In this document: positions 63,181 to 64,000 of the stretch, one piece after another
How positions within the stretch are numbered: position 1 is the first letter of the stretch
Layout: each line of letters starts with the position of its first letter
From: Flavivirga algicola
Lineage (GTDB): Bacteria; Bacteroidota; Bacteroidia; Flavobacteriales; Flavobacteriaceae
Length of the DNA stretch: 64,000 nt
Reading direction: 5' to 3'
NCBI RefSeq assembly: GCF_012910715.1
Contig: NZ_JABBHF010000002.1
Coordinates: 315,001-379,000, forward strand
Notes under the pieces: model-generated
What the model saw: only the letters and a program-made list of their open reading frames with translations
What the model was told of the DNA's origin: nothing
Database searches by the model: none
Made by a program: the position numbers and the translations under genes

Positions 63181-63564
63181 TTATCCTCCAACCAATGGAG
63201 TTAATTTAAAAAAAGACACTTTAGTATCATTAGTGATAAGAAATTCTTGATCAAGACTTTCAGCTTGTTTATCATCAATTATGATGAAAAAACCATTCTT
63301 CTGAAAAGCCCCTAAAGCGATATATATCTGACTTTCAATATCAATATTATCCTTTTTAGCTTTCAAACTATTTTGATTAAGTAGTTTCTCTGTCTTTGTA
63401 GGAACTACTAACCTACAATCTAAGTCAAGCCATTTTTCTACTTCTGTGATTACTCGAACTCGAATGAGTTCTTCTACCGTGATATATTCTTTATTAAACT
63501 TAAGAGAAATTTTATTTAAAACCTCTCCCGTAACTGTTTCGTCTGCTATTATTAGAGTGCTCAT
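63181..63564 (-). CDS. Hypothetical protein, partner of the DUF4132 gene
   Basis: 127 residues, no signal peptide or membrane helix. It begins MSTLIIADETVTGEVLNKIS, has an EELIRVRVITEVEKWLD helix and ends with a beta-rich FFIIIDDKQAESL ... VSFFKLTPLVGG. The ending (KLTPLVGG) looks like an exposed, ubiquitin-like di-glycine tail, and the N-terminal beta pattern could support a ubiquitin-like fold, but this is only a visual resemblance. First gene of the operon with DUF4132. Confidence 0.75.
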   Translation of the reverse strand: MSTLIIADETVTGEVLNKISLKFNKEYITVEELIRVRVITEVEKWLDLDCRLVVPTKTEKLLNQNSLKAKKDNIDIESQIYIALGAFQKNGFFIIIDDKQAESLDQEFLITNDTKVSFFKLTPLVGG

Positions 63565-63630
63565 TTTGGTGTTTTTATATTTTGTGAATTATTTCTCTTT
63601 TTATTAATTTATCATTCCAAATCTACAGAA

Positions 63631-63668
63631 TAGCATATTTACTAAACTACCCTGAATTCAGTGAATTT
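63631..63668. promoter_or_regulatory. Shared upstream sequence, copy 2 (DUF4132 operon)
   Basis: Same 38-base sequence as at 60560-60597, 67 bases upstream of the 127-residue gene. It holds CTAAACTACCCTGAATTCAG and TGAATTT; surrounding bases differ, so it is not part of a longer duplication. Confidence 0.6.
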
Positions 63669-63839
63669 CAATTATGACTTATTTAATGCTATGTAGTTTT
63701 ATGAGTTAGCAATTGATTTTTAATATCATCCTTGTCCCTTTTGTAAAGCACTTATATTAATATGGACAATTACTTATGTGAGAATTCGAATCGACTCTTC
63801 TGTAATTAATAGTTACAGCTGTCAATATATGAAAGTGAA

Positions 63840-63932
63840 TATATAAATAGGTCAGACGGTAAGCAACTTATTTTTGGTCAACCAACCAAGCCAAACCTTT
63901 AAATCCAAAACCGAATCTGACCTATTTATATA
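63840..63932. repeat. Inverted repeat with 17-bp perfect arms
   Basis: TATATAAATAGGTCAGA (63840-63856) is the exact reverse complement of TCTGACCTATTTATATA (63916-63932), enclosing 59 bases that include GGTCAACCAACCAAGCC. It could be an element end, MITE or structured RNA; no transposase is visible. Confidence 0.75.
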
Positions 63933-64000
63933 CTGTGTATTTTATATCAACATGAAGTATTCTCAGAGTTAACTTAATTTCAAATAACTTGTAAGTTTGA

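Larger units (their letters stand above)
63565..64000. other. Intergenic end of window, 436 bases
   Basis: No coding frame recognised. It contains shared upstream sequence copy 2 (63631-63668) and the inverted repeat at 63840-63932. The window ends before the next gene. Confidence 0.5.

Noticed and set aside
1-64000. tRNA, rRNA, insertion sequence or prophage genes
   Set aside because: No cloverleaf, ribosomal RNA motif, transposase or phage structural protein was recognised on either strand by eye; a covariance-model search would settle the RNA question.

Overview
The window comes from an AT-rich Bacteroidota genome, most likely a free-living Flavobacteriaceae member. The evidence is SusC/SusD proteins with an ECF sigma/FecR pair, two secreted enzymes with type IX secretion (T9SS) C-terminal sorting domains, a fused ccoNO gene typical of Bacteroidota, many N-terminal lipoboxes, and promoters that fit the Bacteroidota -7 box TAnnTTTG. 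I saw no rRNA, tRNA, CRISPR array, phage or insertion-sequence transposase.

Layout. 1-2952: end of a fatty-acid beta-oxidation operon (thiolase, acyl-CoA dehydrogenase). 3202-6327: M1 peptidase, YdeI-like protein, and a frameshifted Imm11-like/ankyrin gene. 6503-11138: two secreted T9SS proteins, a beta-helix protein and a GH8 glycosidase. 11208-14686: a MoxR-type ATPase and a VWA protein, normally neighbours, here split by a DUF559 nuclease packed between palindromic repeats. 14791-19985: Asp-box (VPS10-like) protein and S9 peptidase. 20121-30523: Crp/Fnr regulator and a full cbb3 oxidase cluster (ccoI, ccoS, ccoNO, ccoQ, ccoP, ccoG, a GNAT-YoaP protein, ccoH, SafE-like). 30532-35575: a probable small-molecule catabolic cluster (AraC regulator, amine oxidase, AhpD-like protein, SDR; divergent flavodoxin-fold reductase and cyclase-family lipoprotein). 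35694-37809: PRMT-like methyltransferase, aspartyl/asparaginyl hydroxylase-like protein, DUF1905 protein. 37862-55082: a polysaccharide-utilisation-type locus (ECF sigma, FecR, SusC, SusD, two large ASPIC/UnbV lipoproteins, a GH35-like enzyme, a DUF1349 protein). 55325-59087: UspA, HemN, YceI lipoprotein, DUF1801/YdeI protein. 59514-63564: TPR protein, DUF4132 protein and a small partner, then a non-coding end with an inverted repeat.

How parts work together. Three palindromes of the form ATGAY-N4-RTCAT lie upstream of ccoI, ccoS and hemN. Each is 36.5 bp (centre to last G) from a TAnnTTTG-like -7 box, the geometry of a class II FNR/CRP activator. The Fnr-like gene at 20121-20798 is the obvious candidate regulator, linking micro-aerobic respiration to oxygen-independent haem synthesis 34 kb away. 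In the SusC/SusD locus, a plus-strand intrinsic terminator and a perfect plus-strand -7 box around the susC start suggest an antisense RNA like those known in Bacteroides loci. The less explained items are the nuclease/palindrome unit at 12.7-13.5 kb, a 38-bp sequence shared by the promoters of the TPR and DUF4132 transcription units, and a 171-bp palindrome after the sigma-factor gene. All family assignments were made by eye from the sequence and none was checked against a database.
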